32,785 bases of DNA from Parcubacteria group bacterium GW2011_GWC1_45_13. GTDB taxonomy: Bacteria; Patescibacteriota; Minisyncoccia; UBA11713; 2-01-FULL-45-33. A program made the translations under genes and the position numbers. This document shows, piece by piece, positions 1 to 5,979 of this stretch (the stretch's first letter is position 1; the number at the start of each line of letters is the position of its first letter). The DNA lies in contig LCKG01000005.1 of NCBI GenBank assembly GCA_001001285.1, positions 1 through 32,785 of the forward strand. The letters are read 5' to 3'. The notes beneath the pieces are model-generated. The model saw only the letters and a program-made list of their open reading frames with translations, had not been told where the DNA came from and ran no database searches.

Positions 1-218
1 TCAGATTGAGGTCTGCAATTCGACCTCATGAAGTCGGAATCGCTAGTAATCGCAGGTCAGCTATACTGCGGTGAATACGTTCTCGAGTCTTGTACTCACC
101 GCCCGTCAACTCAAGGGAGCCGGGAGTAGATGAAGCCCGCGATTTTCGCGGATCAGTCTAAGCTCGGTGACAGGGAGTAAGTCGTAACAAGGCACGGCTA
201 GCGGAAGCTGGTCGTGGA
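1..218 (+). rRNA. 16S ribosomal RNA, 3' end (partial)
   Basis: The stretch carries the conserved 3' landmarks of bacterial 16S: GAAGTCGGAATCGCTAGTAA near 30-50, CACCGCCCGTCA near 98-109, the helix 44 arms, and AAGTCGTAACAAGG near 179-192. Helix 45 is visible as CTAGC-GGAA-GCTGG at about 198-211. After it the text reads TCGTGGA and then turns into GTTTAATTTTTAATTTTT, so the expected TCACCTCC (anti-Shine-Dalgarno) is not there. The 5' part lies outside the window. The 3' limit is set where similarity to the family ends. The CACCGCCC block is preceded by GTACT rather than the nearly universal GTACA. Confidence 0.95.
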
Positions 219-327
219 GTTTAATTTTTAATTTTTGTGATAAACAAGAATTAATGTGTCGATTATAGAGTTTTTCTGTAGGGTGTTGGCCGATAACCCA
301 AAATGTCGGCTCGGGACAAAAGAAAAA

Positions 328-353
328 GTGCTTTGCGCCTCATCGGCGCACTT
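328..353 (+). other. hairpin in the 16S-tRNA spacer
   Basis: AAGTGC, GCGCC, GGCGC and ACTT arms fold into a stem interrupted by a small bulge. There is no T-run after it, so it does not look like a terminator. It lies inside the longer reading frame that opens at 303, and may be a structured part of the rRNA leader/spacer transcript or simply coding. Nothing else recognisable is seen between 219 and 400. Confidence 0.3.
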
Positions 354-449
354 GCCGAGGAGGCGAGAAATATCAAAAAATCCGAATATTGTTATATGTC
401 GGCTTTTTGTGTTATTCTTATAAGTAGATTAGAAGAGAAAGGAGAATTT

Positions 450-641
450 ATGCCACATAGAAAATGGTTGGAATGCGTGCTTTTAAAATTAAAGCAAGCA
501 AAGCTAGAAACTGGTGGCCTTTTCGAAGCTAACACCAGGGTGTCATTAAGCGGATATGAAATTACGCAGCTTATTGAAACCATCGAGCCTTTTGAGTCCT
601 TGCCGTTGTTCCGATGGCATGATTACAAAAAAACTCCATGA
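450..641 (+). CDS. small hypothetical protein, 63 aa
   Basis: No family is recognised. The start at 450 is chosen because a strong AAAGGAG lies just upstream with good spacing, preceded by a TATAAG-like -10 near 419. The frame stays open upstream to an ATG at 303 (112 aa in total), but that start has no SD and sits in the 16S-tRNA spacer. The protein is soluble-looking, basic in the first third and ends in an aromatic, proline-containing tail. A clear terminator follows immediately, so it is an independent transcription unit wedged between 16S and tRNA-Ile. The SD is unlike the SD-less core genes of this window, which suggests accessory origin. Confidence 0.5.
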   Translation: MPHRKWLECVLLKLKQAKLETGGLFEANTRVSLSGYEITQLIETIEPFESLPLFRWHDYKKTP

Positions 642-643
642 TA

Positions 644-668
644 CGCTCGACAACCGGGCGTTTTTTTT
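644..668 (+). terminator. Rho-independent terminator after the small ORF
   Basis: ACGCTCG and CGGGCGT form a seven-pair stem with an ACAAC loop, followed by a run of eight T. It closes the transcription unit of the small ORF and separates it from tRNA-Ile. Confidence 0.85.
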
Positions 669-693
669 ATAGAATAAGTTAAATCAATTTTTC

Positions 694-765
694 GGGCGTG
701 TAGTTCAGTGGTAGAACGCTGTCCTGATAAGACAGAGGTCGATGGTTCGATTCCATCCACGCCCA
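694..765 (+). tRNA. tRNA-Ile (anticodon GAT)
   Basis: The acceptor arms GGGCGTG and CACGCCC pair. The D-loop (TAGTTCAGTGGTAGAAC), the anticodon stem CTGTC/GACAG with loop CTGATAA (anticodon GAT), and the T arm GATGG-TTCGATT-CCATC are all intact. The discriminator is A. The CCA end is not encoded (the next bases are CTT), so it must be added by the CCA-adding enzyme. tRNA-Ile(GAT) is the classical occupant of the 16S-23S spacer, yet no 23S gene follows. Confidence 0.97.
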
Positions 766-849
766 CTTGACAGCGGCTTTTTGATTCTCTATCCTCTTTA
801 AGAGGGTTGCAAATTTATTCCAAGAAAGGGGATGAGGATTACTGGCGGA

Positions 850-877
850 TTGCGACCAAAACAACAACGTGTATTAA
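850..877 (+). promoter_or_regulatory. promoter for the secreted protein gene
   Basis: TTGCGA at 850-855 and TATTAA at 872-877 are separated by 16 bases. They lie just upstream of an AAGGGGG site (883-889) that precedes the ATG at 896. Confidence 0.5.
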
Positions 878-895
878 GTAACAAGGGGGATGAAG

Positions 896-1519
896 ATGAA
901 GAAAATACCGTTTTTACTCGTTCTTTTGATAACCATTGCTGTCTTGCCAATGGCGTTCGCCGCCGAGACCCTAGATTGGGGTCAAGCGCTCCATAGCGGT
1001 CCATCGGCGTGTCCGGATGGGGGAGTGTTGGTGGTCAACATTACCCAAAAAGTGATTAACTCTGTGGATTCGGGCACAACCCGCCCGGTATGGGCCTTTG
1101 AGGACTATGTTAGGCATATTAGAGTTATTGACACAGGTTCGGAGTTTTGTGCCACGGTGCAGTATGAAGGCAATTTTACCTCTATTGCTGGTGACAGCCC
1201 CGGGGCGGCGTACACCGGTGGTGAGATTAGCGACGGAGTAGTGGGCACGTTCCAAGGTGGGTATGTGTCCACGTTATTTACTGGCGACCTGAAGCCCGGT
1301 GTCCGCGGAAGGGGTAGTATCGGAACTTATGATTACAACTGCGATGATTTTGGTAACTGCCCCGGTTTCGTGTCTTGGCCGGATGTTTTTTTTGATAATC
1401 TTGCTGGCTTTGATATAGGTGCCTGGTGGGGATGGATCTACCACGCAGGCAATAACGGCAGCTGGCAGAATGCCTGCCCCAGCTGCGGCGGCAACTCCGG
1501 AGATATAACAGGGGATTAA
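896..1519 (+). CDS. secreted hypothetical protein with Cys pairs, 207 aa
   Basis: The family is not recognised. The N-terminus is a textbook Sec signal peptide: a short basic start MKKIP, a hydrophobic core, and an AFA-AE cleavage site near residue 22. The mature part is rich in Gly, Trp and aromatic residues and has several cysteines, including CDDFGNC and a C-terminal CPSCGG, compatible with disulfides in an extracellular protein. The start at 896 rather than 890 is preferred because AAGGGGG then sits about six bases upstream; the 890 ATG would be almost in contact with it. It is a monocistronic unit with its own promoter and terminator. The SD contrasts with core genes in this window. Confidence 0.7.
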   Translation: MKKIPFLLVLLITIAVLPMAFAAETLDWGQALHSGPSACPDGGVLVVNITQKVINSVDSGTTRPVWAFEDYVRHIRVIDTGSEFCATVQYEGNFTSIAGDSPGAAYTGGEISDGVVGTFQGGYVSTLFTGDLKPGVRGRGSIGTYDYNCDDFGNCPGFVSWPDVFFDNLAGFDIGAWWGWIYHAGNNGSWQNACPSCGGNSGDITGD

Positions 1520-1555
1520 TCTCAAAAACAACAAAAGAGAGATCTCAACACAAAA

Positions 1556-1590
1556 GGGCGACGGAAGCTGTTCCACCGCCCCCTTTTTTA
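1556..1590. terminator. bidirectional terminator between convergent genes
   Basis: GGGCG pairs with CGCCC, with an inner GGAA/TTCC stem and GCTG loop. T6 follows on the plus strand and a shorter CCCTTTTG on the minus strand, so it can serve both the secreted protein gene and the convergent acyltransferase gene. Confidence 0.8.
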
Positions 1591-1606
1591 TTGACTCGCG
1601 AAATTA

Positions 1607-2227
1607 TTATAATTCAATTTTATTGATTAATTTCTGAATTTTTTCGCGAATAATAGTTGTACCTTGTTCGGTTCGATCAGCGTTTAGTTTAAACGGCTTG
1701 TCTATTGAGATAATAATATGTCTCTTTTTGTTACGAATCGCGATTGGCAATATGCTTGCGTTCGATTCCATCGCAAGAACTGTTGTTCCGTGATAAAAAA
1801 TTCCAAGGGAATCATTTTTGACAAGTTGGCCTTCCGGAAACATTAATATTGTTCCGTTGTTTTGTAAAATTTCAAGCGGAATTTTCATCGCGTTTTCTAT
1901 GCCTTCGCCTCGTTTTGACGGGAAACCTCCCGTGAGACGATAAAAAAAATGCAGTAATCCGAATTTATTTAATAACCAGAGAACCGAACTGTTAAATTCA
2001 ATCTCCTCCGCCATATATCGGCCGGGTAAAATACCGGAAAACCACGGCAGCGAAATCATTACTAAAAATCCGTCAAGAAGAGTTTTGTGGTTTGAAGCAA
2101 TAATCAACGGCGATTTTGCGAGTTTTATGTTTTCGCGCCCTCTAATCTCAACGGTATAAAAAGTATGGACGAAAATCCACATAAACGGCCAAAGTATGTT
2201 TTGGATAAGCCAATAGAAATGCTTCAT
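1607..2227 (-). CDS. 1-acyl-sn-glycerol-3-phosphate acyltransferase-like (PlsC family), 206 aa
   Basis: The gene encodes a PlsC-type acyltransferase, expected to transfer an acyl chain to lysophosphatidate or a related lipid at the membrane. The NHxxxxD catalytic motif is visible as NHKTLLD and the glycerol-phosphate-binding motif as FPEG. A hydrophobic segment lies near the N-terminus. The length of about 200 residues is normal for the short members. The ATG at 2227 is preferred to a TTG at 2239: a TATAAT box on the minus strand occupies 2239-2244, so transcription would begin within a few bases of the ATG, giving a near-leaderless mRNA. CPR bacteria usually depend on external lipids, so this may remodel scavenged lipids; that is inference. 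Confidence 0.85.
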   Translation of the reverse strand: MKHFYWLIQNILWPFMWIFVHTFYTVEIRGRENIKLAKSPLIIASNHKTLLDGFLVMISLPWFSGILPGRYMAEEIEFNSSVLWLLNKFGLLHFFYRLTGGFPSKRGEGIENAMKIPLEILQNNGTILMFPEGQLVKNDSLGIFYHGTTVLAMESNASILPIAIRNKKRHIIISIDKPFKLNADRTEQGTTIIREKIQKLINKIEL

Positions 2228-2238
2228 GCGTTTATCCA

Positions 2239-2244
2239 ATTATA
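2239..2244 (-). promoter_or_regulatory. -10 box giving a near-leaderless acyltransferase mRNA
   Basis: On the minus strand TATAAT ends 11 bases before the ATG at 2227, leaving a predicted leader of only about five bases. Confidence 0.5.
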
Positions 2245-2265
2245 CCAAATGACGCCTTTTTAGGA

Positions 2266-2286
2266 AGAGATTTTTGTGGTATGATT
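2266..2286 (+). promoter_or_regulatory. extended -10 promoter, shared motif copy 1
   Basis: The motif TTTTTGTGGTATGATT includes TGnTATGAT-like extended -10 features. It ends ten bases before the ATG at 2296, so the mRNA is near leaderless. The same 21 bases recur at 7024-7044 and 17 of them in the copy near 4802-4818. Confidence 0.6.
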
Positions 2287-2295
2287 TAATGTTGT

Positions 2296-3072
2296 ATGGA
2301 AGCAAGAAGTCCCAAGGAGGTTTTACTTACTGGCGGAACTGGATTTATAGGTAGTCGTATCACGGCAGAATTAAAAACTATGAAAAAGTCAAATTCAATG
2401 ACGTACAAAAAACAAAGAACTAAAATAAAATTTATATTTGAATCTACAATACCACAAAAGAATTTTTATATCAGAAATGCTCATTCGAATATCCAGAAGT
2501 TAACTAGATTGTTTTCTGTTTCTCCCTCTTTTGTTGTAGTGCACGTTTTTCGAAATAGAGCATCATTTTTAAAGGCAATCCACAAAAAGAAGGTGCCTGA
2601 TTGGCTTGTTGCTCTCGTGCCTCCAAAAAACACCTCTCGTATTTATGTATTTGACAATAAAGAGAGGATTGCTTCAAAGAAGCTATTGGGTCAGGTAATA
2701 CTACATGAAATAACCCATCTCTATACAAATGCGTTAAATCCAAATCTGCCGGATTGGTTAAGCGAGGGGATAGCGGTATATGTTGCAGCCCAAATTTTTA
2801 AGCCCTCAATATCAACTGCGGATTGGAAAAAGATTACACAAGAAGGCGCGCCCTTCAAGCGAGTGTCTTGGAGAATTGCCGCAGAACATAACGGTTATAG
2901 TATTGCTGGGTTGCTAGTTATGTTTTTTGTAAGGCGATATGGCTGGGAAAAATTTATTGCCGCGATAAGCCACCGTCACTCAAGGCGTATTTCTATTAAA
3001 AGCATCCCATTATACTTCGATGAGAAATTCGAACGGTTTATAGCCGACTTCAAAAAACAGTTTGTAAAATAA
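2296..3072 (+). CDS. peptidase MA-like zincin with an SDR-like N-terminal remnant, 258 aa
   Basis: Residues 137-141 read HEITH, the HExxH zinc motif, followed about 15 residues later by PDWLSEGIAVY, whose Glu is the likely third ligand. This is the pattern of the peptidase MA/gluzincin superfamily. No signal peptide or membrane anchor is obvious. The first 27 residues do not belong: KEVLLTGGTGFIGSRITAEL is the Rossmann TGxxGxxG start of an NAD(P)-dependent epimerase or extended SDR. An in-frame ATG at 2380 (MKKSNSM) may be the true peptidase start, but it has no SD, whereas the promoter at 2266-2286 sits right before 2296. The gene thus looks like a fusion of a captured SDR 5' end with a peptidase. 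Substrate unknown. Confidence 0.75.
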   Translation: MEARSPKEVLLTGGTGFIGSRITAELKTMKKSNSMTYKKQRTKIKFIFESTIPQKNFYIRNAHSNIQKLTRLFSVSPSFVVVHVFRNRASFLKAIHKKKVPDWLVALVPPKNTSRIYVFDNKERIASKKLLGQVILHEITHLYTNALNPNLPDWLSEGIAVYVAAQIFKPSISTADWKKITQEGAPFKRVSWRIAAEHNGYSIAGLLVMFFVRRYGWEKFIAAISHRHSRRISIKSIPLYFDEKFERFIADFKKQFVK

Positions 3073-3103
3073 AAAAGGGGGAAGTGTGGTTAACTTCCCC
3101 CTT
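3069..3103 (-). terminator. terminator of the radical SAM RiPP operon
   Basis: GGGGGAAGT and ACTTCCCCC make a nine-pair stem, extendable by AA/TT, with a seven-base loop. On the minus strand T6 follows, so it terminates the Cys-rich precursor transcript. It starts just after the stop of the convergent peptidase gene and may also serve it, though the plus strand lacks a T-run. Confidence 0.85.
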
Positions 3104-3132
3104 GATGTTGCGGGAGACGCGCGTCTAACGGT

Positions 3133-3288
3133 TCACTTGACGCACGGATTTGAGTCGCAACTGAAGCAAGTGTTGCATTCAACGCTGACATCGCTACCGG
3201 CCATCTCTGCGCCGAACAGCGGGACTTCGGCGAACACTTCGTTCTGCTCGTTCTCAGCGGCTGTGTCGTTACGAATGTCTGCTTCCAT
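3133..3288 (-). CDS. Cys-rich RiPP precursor peptide, 51 aa
   Basis: This small gene starts two bases after the TAG stop of the radical SAM maturase gene and has a strong AAAGGAG site inside the maturase's last codons, so it is in the same operon and well placed for high translation. The product has an acidic, Asp/Glu/Asn-rich leader of about 36 residues without Cys, then the C-terminal core VECNTCFSCDSNPCVK with four Cys spaced C-x2-C-x2-C-x4-C. A leader-plus-Cys-core layout beside a radical SAM/SPASM enzyme is typical of sactipeptide or ranthipeptide precursors (thioether crosslinks from Cys to alpha or other carbons). The crosslink type cannot be told from sequence, and other Cys-based chemistries are possible. 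No exporter or leader peptidase is seen nearby. Confidence 0.8.
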   Translation of the reverse strand: MEADIRNDTAAENEQNEVFAEVPLFGAEMAGSDVSVECNTCFSCDSNPCVK

Positions 3289-3290
3289 TG

Positions 3291-4649
3291 CTATTTTCTC
3301 CTTTCTTGCTGATTTGCTGGTTTTATTAGGAAACCTTTCCGGATCAGCTTCTGATACAGACGTTCTACGTTTTTGCGCTCACTTTTGGTCCTTGCGCCAG
3401 AGCGTTTGAGGAAGGATAAAAAGTCAAATTTCTCTCCCTTTTCCGCTACAGTCTTGAGGAAAACCACAGCACTGTGATTTACTAGGACGATGGCTAAAGG
3501 GTCAGTTCTGTAAACTAACGCCCCAAACGGCTCGTTTCGAAACCCTACTTGTGGACACACCATAACCTTAGTCGGGATGTCGCTTATCTCCTCGGACAAG
3601 TGTGAGACCAAACGTTCCTGTGATAAACCGACCAAACGCCGTGTGTCAGCATAGCAATCCATGTTCTTCAAACCGGACGTGAGCGTGTTGACGCGACAAC
3701 CCCCTCTGCAGGCAGTTACGACCGGACAACCATGACACTCCTCGGGGATAAACTCGCCCTCACGCCAACCATCCATTTCCTGCCAGATATCGGCGAGCGG
3801 TTTGTGAAAGATATTCCCGTAGCTTGTTTCCAAGTGAGAACATGGTCTCACTTTCCCGTCGGCACCGATTGTAACTGTTGTATAGCCAGCCACACAGGTG
3901 CGGTGCGAGAAGCGTTGGTACGCAGGAGTGCCTGCAAGGAAACATTTGGGGTAGCAACCCAAGATGTCGACGGGAATATCAAGCAGTTCCTCAATCCGCA
4001 TGAGCTCGGCGAGAGACCAATGTACCTCCTCTGCTGACAGGAGAAATGCGCTGTCAGGTGCATGGGCATTAGGGAGTGCCTTTGTCGCACAGAATGTACG
4101 TACACCGAGATTCTTAGCAAGGCGCGCCGTAACCTCCATTGCGTGGAGGTTTTCTCGCATGAGAACCATGTTGAGACTCACCGGAATCCCATGCTGGATG
4201 GCCAAGGCTGCTATCTCAATCACTCGGACGTAGGAACCGCTTGGGGCACCAGCGAGATGTTCATGCTCTGCCGCGTCTGCTGAAAGAAGTGAGAAGAGGA
4301 TTGATACGTTACTGTGTTTGTTAGCGAGCTTCTCGATATCTTCTTTTTTCACGAGACTAAGGTTTGTGTTAATTGATGCGTGAATACCCGCTCTCTCAGC
4401 CGTTTCCAGTAGCATAAAAATTTCTCTGCGTTGTGAAAATGGCTCGCCGCCAGTGATCGTGATCGACGGAACTTGGTTTGTAACTAGTTCCTGCACGATG
4501 CGAAAAAGATTCTCGCAGGAAAGATGTCGACCGGGCTTGGTTGTTGTCCCAGCTGAACGCCAGTAGTTATAACAATGGCGGCATCGCCAGTTGCAAGCCT
4601 GTGTCAGCTCGATTTGCGCATCTACAGGAGCGTTGAGTTTAGCCGCCAT
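3291..4649 (-). CDS. radical SAM/SPASM peptide maturase with fused C-terminal RRE, 452 aa
   Basis: The N-terminal radical SAM motif is C19-x3-C23-x2-C26 (CNWRCRHC), followed by the SAM-binding TITGGEP. A SPASM domain with auxiliary Fe-S cysteines lies at about 250-345 (PCSHLETSYGNIF and CHGCPVVTACRGGC). Residues of about 365-445 read PQVGFRNEPFGALVYR and end in a winged-helix-like helix, closely resembling the MftB/PqqD RiPP recognition element that holds a leader peptide. In mycofactocin systems MftB and MftC are separate; here the two appear fused. The enzyme should use SAM to form radical crosslinks on the Cys-rich peptide encoded directly downstream. The start has AAAGGAG seven bases upstream and a good promoter at 4733-4760. 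GC content looks higher than in neighbouring core genes, suggesting transfer. Confidence 0.9.
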   Translation of the reverse strand: MAAKLNAPVDAQIELTQACNWRCRHCYNYWRSAGTTTKPGRHLSCENLFRIVQELVTNQVPSITITGGEPFSQRREIFMLLETAERAGIHASINTNLSLVKKEDIEKLANKHSNVSILFSLLSADAAEHEHLAGAPSGSYVRVIEIAALAIQHGIPVSLNMVLMRENLHAMEVTARLAKNLGVRTFCATKALPNAHAPDSAFLLSAEEVHWSLAELMRIEELLDIPVDILGCYPKCFLAGTPAYQRFSHRTCVAGYTTVTIGADGKVRPCSHLETSYGNIFHKPLADIWQEMDGWREGEFIPEECHGCPVVTACRGGCRVNTLTSGLKNMDCYADTRRLVGLSQERLVSHLSEEISDIPTKVMVCPQVGFRNEPFGALVYRTDPLAIVLVNHSAVVFLKTVAEKGEKFDFLSFLKRSGARTKSERKNVERLYQKLIRKGFLIKPANQQERRK

Positions 4650-4732
4650 GATTTATTCTCCTTTTTTCTGCTGATTTTGAACTATGTCAGGGTGCTATGC
4701 AGAACAAAGCTATTTTGCTCTATCTATTGGTA

Positions 4733-4760
4733 ATAATAAGCAATTGTTAGTTATTGTCAA
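4733..4760 (-). promoter_or_regulatory. promoter of the radical SAM RiPP operon
   Basis: On the minus strand TTGACA (4755-4760) and TATTAT (4733-4738) are separated by 16 bases, leaving an 80-base untranslated leader before the ATG at 4649. The -35 box overlaps the first bases of direct repeat copy A. Confidence 0.6.
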
Positions 4761-4872
4761 TAACTATGCTTATTTCTATATTAACTCCTCTTATTCCGTC
4801 CATTTTTGTGGTATGATTGGGGATATGAAAACTCGGCTATCTTTGTTTCTTTATGAATGGATTTAAACTTAT
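4757..4872 (+). repeat. direct repeat copy A: promoter plus leader peptide duplicate
   Basis: About 116 bases match 6981-7097 at roughly 85-90 percent by eye, in the same orientation. The copy holds the TTTTTGTGGTATGATT promoter and a 13-codon ORF at 4825-4866 (MKTRLSLFLYEWI), and ends with the first bases (ATGAATGGATTTAAACTTAT) of the gene that is complete only after copy B. Similarity stops at 4872, exactly where the terminator T-run of the ATP-grasp gene begins. It is a decayed 5' end of a duplicated operon. Confidence 0.85.
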
Positions 4873-4906
4873 TAAAAAAAGGCTCCGGTGTAGTTTCAGA
4901 ACCTTA
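4873..4906 (-). terminator. terminator of the ATP-grasp gene
   Basis: On the minus strand AAGGTTCTG pairs with CGGAGCCTT (nine pairs with G-U) around a nine-base loop, then T7. It lies directly after the ATP-grasp stop codon. Confidence 0.8.
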
Positions 4907-4909
4907 TAA

Positions 4910-5905
4910 TTACGGCCTGTTCGAATACGCAGTAGGATCAACAAGCAAATCCGCTATCGCTTTGGAAATCGGCATGCCAGTAATAGCTTCAATCCATCCC
5001 CACTGGCCGCTCGGATTGACCTCGAGGAAGACATAATCACCTTTCGGTGTGAGGATCATATCGATAGCGCCAAACTGCAAATCCCAAATGCGCATAGCCT
5101 GCAGGAGTTTCTTTACAATTTCCGGAGGCAATTCACATGGCTCGTGTTTAACGTGACCAAAGTCATATCGGCGCCAATCATACATAGTCCGTTTGCTGTC
5201 CTGGGAGTGAATAGCACAGGAGAAGATCCTATGTCCAACAACTGTGATTCGCAGTTCAAGCTTCTTGGGAATGTAATTTTGAAATATTACCGGCGCATAG
5301 CGAAGCTCGTGGCCGAATTTTTCCAAGCCATCCCGAGTAATAGGAGTAGTAAATACACTTATCGGCCATCCGGAGTCGTTGCGGGTATGGCTTCCAAATG
5401 TCTTCGCCACTATTGCCCCATTCCAACAGTCAAAAAATTCTTTTACCGCATCAAGACAATTTGTAATAAGTGTTGCCGGAGTGGCAAGGCCGACCTGATC
5501 GGCTGTATGTAACTGAAGAGGTTTACTGTGTTCCAATTTGCGAAGAGCCGAAGGATGGTTAACCCAGACTATTTCGTTGGTATCCGCACTGTTCCACAAT
5601 GCCATTAGAAACCGCTGGTTTTCGTTTTCAGCGTATTTCCTGTGATTTTCAGTGAGCTTTTCAGTGATGATAGTCACATTTGACGGTCTTCGGTACCAGA
5701 CTGCCTTGATATTATTAGCCGAGATAGTCTGCATACCACAAGTCAACAAGAAATCTATTTCTCCTTTTTCTACTTGAAGAGTAAGACCATGCCCTACAAG
5801 CTGATCTGTATTCAATCGCAGCACTTGGCTAGATACCAAATGCTTTTGCACCTCTGGCACATTGAGCTCGTTGGAGTCAGTTACTATCAGAATCTTGTCT
5901 CTCAT
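4910..5905 (-). CDS. ATP-grasp graspetide maturase (SAV_5884/TgmB-MvdD-like), 331 aa
   Basis: This is an ATP-grasp peptide ligase expected to form ester or amide links between Ser/Thr/Lys and Asp/Glu side chains of a precursor peptide using ATP. The N-terminal pre-ATP-grasp part carries VWYRRP (69-74), typical of the microviridin/graspetide enzymes. Further motifs are NHPSALRKLEHSKPLQL, the ELRITVVG segment of the ATP-binding cleft, DWRRYD, and FGAIDMILTPKGDYVFLEVN, whose Asp, Glu and Asn bind Mg-ATP, followed by PSGQWGWIE. Length is normal for the family. The start has AAAGG eight bases upstream. The likely substrate is the 56-residue peptide encoded at 6718-6888, which has the matching leader motif. 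The gene is transcribed divergently from the TPR gene from overlapping promoters. Confidence 0.92.
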   Translation of the reverse strand: MRDKILIVTDSNELNVPEVQKHLVSSQVLRLNTDQLVGHGLTLQVEKGEIDFLLTCGMQTISANNIKAVWYRRPSNVTIITEKLTENHRKYAENENQRFLMALWNSADTNEIVWVNHPSALRKLEHSKPLQLHTADQVGLATPATLITNCLDAVKEFFDCWNGAIVAKTFGSHTRNDSGWPISVFTTPITRDGLEKFGHELRYAPVIFQNYIPKKLELRITVVGHRIFSCAIHSQDSKRTMYDWRRYDFGHVKHEPCELPPEIVKKLLQAMRIWDLQFGAIDMILTPKGDYVFLEVNPSGQWGWIEAITGMPISKAIADLLVDPTAYSNRP

Positions 5906-5927
5906 CGGTTTTTCCTTTCTGCTTTAT

Positions 5928-5978
5928 TTGTCAAAAAGCTCGAATTTGCTATACTAAAATATAATCTTATTATTACAA
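5928..5978. promoter_or_regulatory. overlapping divergent promoters of ATP-grasp and TPR genes
   Basis: On the minus strand TTGTAA (5973-5978) and TAGTAT (5951-5956) have 16-base spacing and drive the ATP-grasp gene. On the plus strand TTGTCA (5928-5933) and TATACT (5950-5955) also have 16-base spacing; a TATAAT at 5960-5965 is an alternative. The two -10 boxes occupy nearly the same bases, so polymerase cannot use both at once. Confidence 0.5.
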
Positions 5979-5979
5979 T

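Noticed and set aside
219-640. An intron interrupting the 16S end, with the ORF at 303 as a homing endonuclease
   Set aside because: The ORF has no LAGLIDADG, HNH or GIY-YIG motif, and no downstream exon with the missing CACCTCC was found.
3115-3126. Palindrome AGACGCGCGTCT after the Cys-rich precursor
   Set aside because: A single short perfect palindrome in the 3' untranslated part; no second copy or flanking structure gives it meaning.
3133-3288. The Cys-rich peptide as a mycofactocin (MftA) precursor
   Set aside because: MftA ends in a short IDGMCGVY-type core; this peptide has four Cys and no such ending, although the maturase resembles MftC plus MftB.
3732-4283. Plus-strand ORFs inside the radical SAM gene
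   Set aside because: They are antisense to a clearly conserved enzyme and lack start signals or recognisable products.
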